A stretch of 64,000 nt of DNA from Sandaracinaceae bacterium (GTDB lineage Bacteria; Myxococcota_A; Polyangia; Polyangiales; Sandaracinaceae), in the NCBI GenBank assembly GCA_040218145.1, contig JAVJQK010000033.1:369117-433116 (forward strand), given 5' to 3'. The stretch's first letter is position 1. The number at the start of each line of letters is the position of its first letter. Both the position numbers and the translations under genes were made by a program. Of this stretch, positions 63,306-64,000 are shown piece after piece. The notes beneath the pieces were generated by a model that worked only from the letters and a program-made list of their open reading frames with translations, had not been told where the DNA came from and did not search any database.

Positions 63306-63998
63306 TCACCACCAGCTCGCGACCTGCTCGAGCGTGCGCCACTCGGACGAGCTCATCTGCGGCCACGACCAGATGCCGATCCCGTCGACTGTGGGCGCAC
63401 CGTCCTCGAGGTAGGCCAACCGGAGGTAGGTCATGAGCCGGCCCTCGGAGTTCGGACCGTAGGCGGGGCCGATCGGCACGATGCTGGTGTGTCCGCGGGC
63501 GCGCCACTCCGCGGCCGCGACGCGCGCGAGGTTCGGCGCGATGGTGTACGTCTGCGGCATCCCGGTGCCGGCGACCATCTCGCTCCAGGGCATCGGCCGG
63601 TGGTAGCGGGCGAGGGGGTACGAGGTGACGGCGATGCCCTGGTCCTCGCCCAGCTGATCGAGAGACGCCGAGACGAGGCGCCGACAGGCCGCGACGTCGC
63701 CGCGGTAGGGCTTCTCGATGTCGAGGATCAGGCCACGCCCGCCCGTCGCCTCGAGGGCACCTCCGGCCACGTCGGCCGCGCGCTCGGGATCGTCGGCCAG
63801 CGGGAAGAACCAGACCCAGACCTCGACGCCCTCCTCGCGGAACGCCTGGCCGTAGTCCACGAGCACCTCGACCGGATGGACGCGCTCCTCGGTCGGGGTG
63901 CCGGCGAGCCCGAGCGCCATGAGCCCGACCCACGAGAGGCCGTGGTCGCTCGCGCGCCGGGCCGCTTGTGCGGGCGTCCCGTACTGGCGCTCGGTGAT
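63306..63998 (-). CDS. Glycosidase-like TIM-barrel protein, 5' end outside window
   Basis: The minus frame stays open from the window edge (ITERQYGTPAQAARRASDHG) through the ATG at 63920 to the stop at 63306, so it is partial, with about 230 residues visible. EVWVWFFPLADDPERAADVAGG, GLILDIEKPYRGDVAACRRLV, GIAVTSYPLARYH and DGIGIWSWPQMSSSEW give repeated beta-strand/acid patterns of a TIM-barrel hydrolase (GH25/DUF-type glucanhydrolase-like). The DIEKP acid is a candidate catalytic residue. The family cannot be fixed from this portion. Confidence 0.55.
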   Translation of the reverse strand: MTERQYGTPAQAARRASDHGLSWVGLMALGLAGTPTEERVHPVEVLVDYGQAFREEGVEVWVWFFPLADDPERAADVAGGALEATGGRGLILDIEKPYRGDVAACRRLVSASLDQLGEDQGIAVTSYPLARYHRPMPWSEMVAGTGMPQTYTIAPNLARVAAAEWRARGHTSIVPIGPAYGPNSEGRLMTYLRLAYLEDGAPTVDGIGIWSWPQMSSSEWRTLEQVASWW

Positions 63999-64000
63999 CC

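Overview
The window is very GC-rich with dense, mostly short-spaced genes. It carries eukaryotic-type Ser/Thr kinases, many lipoproteins with Asp/Ala/Gly 'DGG/DAG' linkers, a TPR/PEGA-like secreted protein and a MYXO-CTERM-like C-terminus (protein ending at 49159). Together these point to a myxobacterium (Myxococcota; a Sandaracinus/Polyangia-type genome is my inference).

Layout. 1-5069: 3' part of phoU, a membrane-anchored Ser/Thr kinase, a small membrane protein, an M48-like lipoprotein and oxyR. 5195-10875: ahpC-ahpF (divergent from oxyR, hairpin between them), a secreted lipase, a caspase-like/methyltransferase fusion coupled to a glutamate-racemase-like gene. 10936-19362: VWA membrane protein, a second Ser/Thr kinase, a membrane alpha/beta hydrolase, a lipoprotein and polyphosphate kinase. 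19445-26396: a membrane protein, then a three-gene unit made of a small STAS-like protein, a 1077-aa tubulin/FtsZ-like GTPase and an 829-aa membrane partner with its own GLGxFG N-terminus. A MITE-like element sits exactly at the stop codon of the last gene. 26630-29966: a minus-strand set of secreted or lipid-anchored proteins and an OmpH/Skp chaperone. 30183-34106: a 1307-aa membrane-anchored protein resembling an SF2 (YprA/MrfA-like) helicase with an altered Walker A. 34090-49159: SGNH lipoprotein, coiled-coil protein, sirtuin, PerR/Irr-like regulator, glycine-rich RRM protein, a three-gene iron/heme set (di-heme oxidase, imelysin, P460-like), a sugar-phosphate transferase, lipoproteins, a double parvulin and a beta-propeller/di-heme protein.

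49195-59856 is the accessory island. It starts at tRNA-Asn and has visibly less extreme codon use. On the minus strand is a tightly coupled operon: ubiquitin-like protein, E2-like protein (no cysteine at all), JAB-E1 fusion, DUF6527-like and DUF4365-like proteins. Divergent from it is an SMC/RecF-like ATPase, a soluble HEAT-repeat histidine kinase and a response regulator with a probable HTH output, followed by a Ser/Thr kinase and a small YjzC-like protein. Two mirrored arrays of a 9-bp motif (GAYGTGACC; intervals 54+21 and 53+21 bp) lie upstream of the ubiquitin-like operon and of the kinase operon. They suggest that the whole block is one co-regulated system, possibly anti-phage, or alternatively that the middle cassette is flanked by transposon ends. 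This is the best candidate for an undescribed system.

59901-64000 returns to core genes: class Ia ribonucleotide reductase (nrdA-nrdB, minus strand) and the partial end of a glycosidase-like gene. All family assignments are by reading motifs; no database search was possible.
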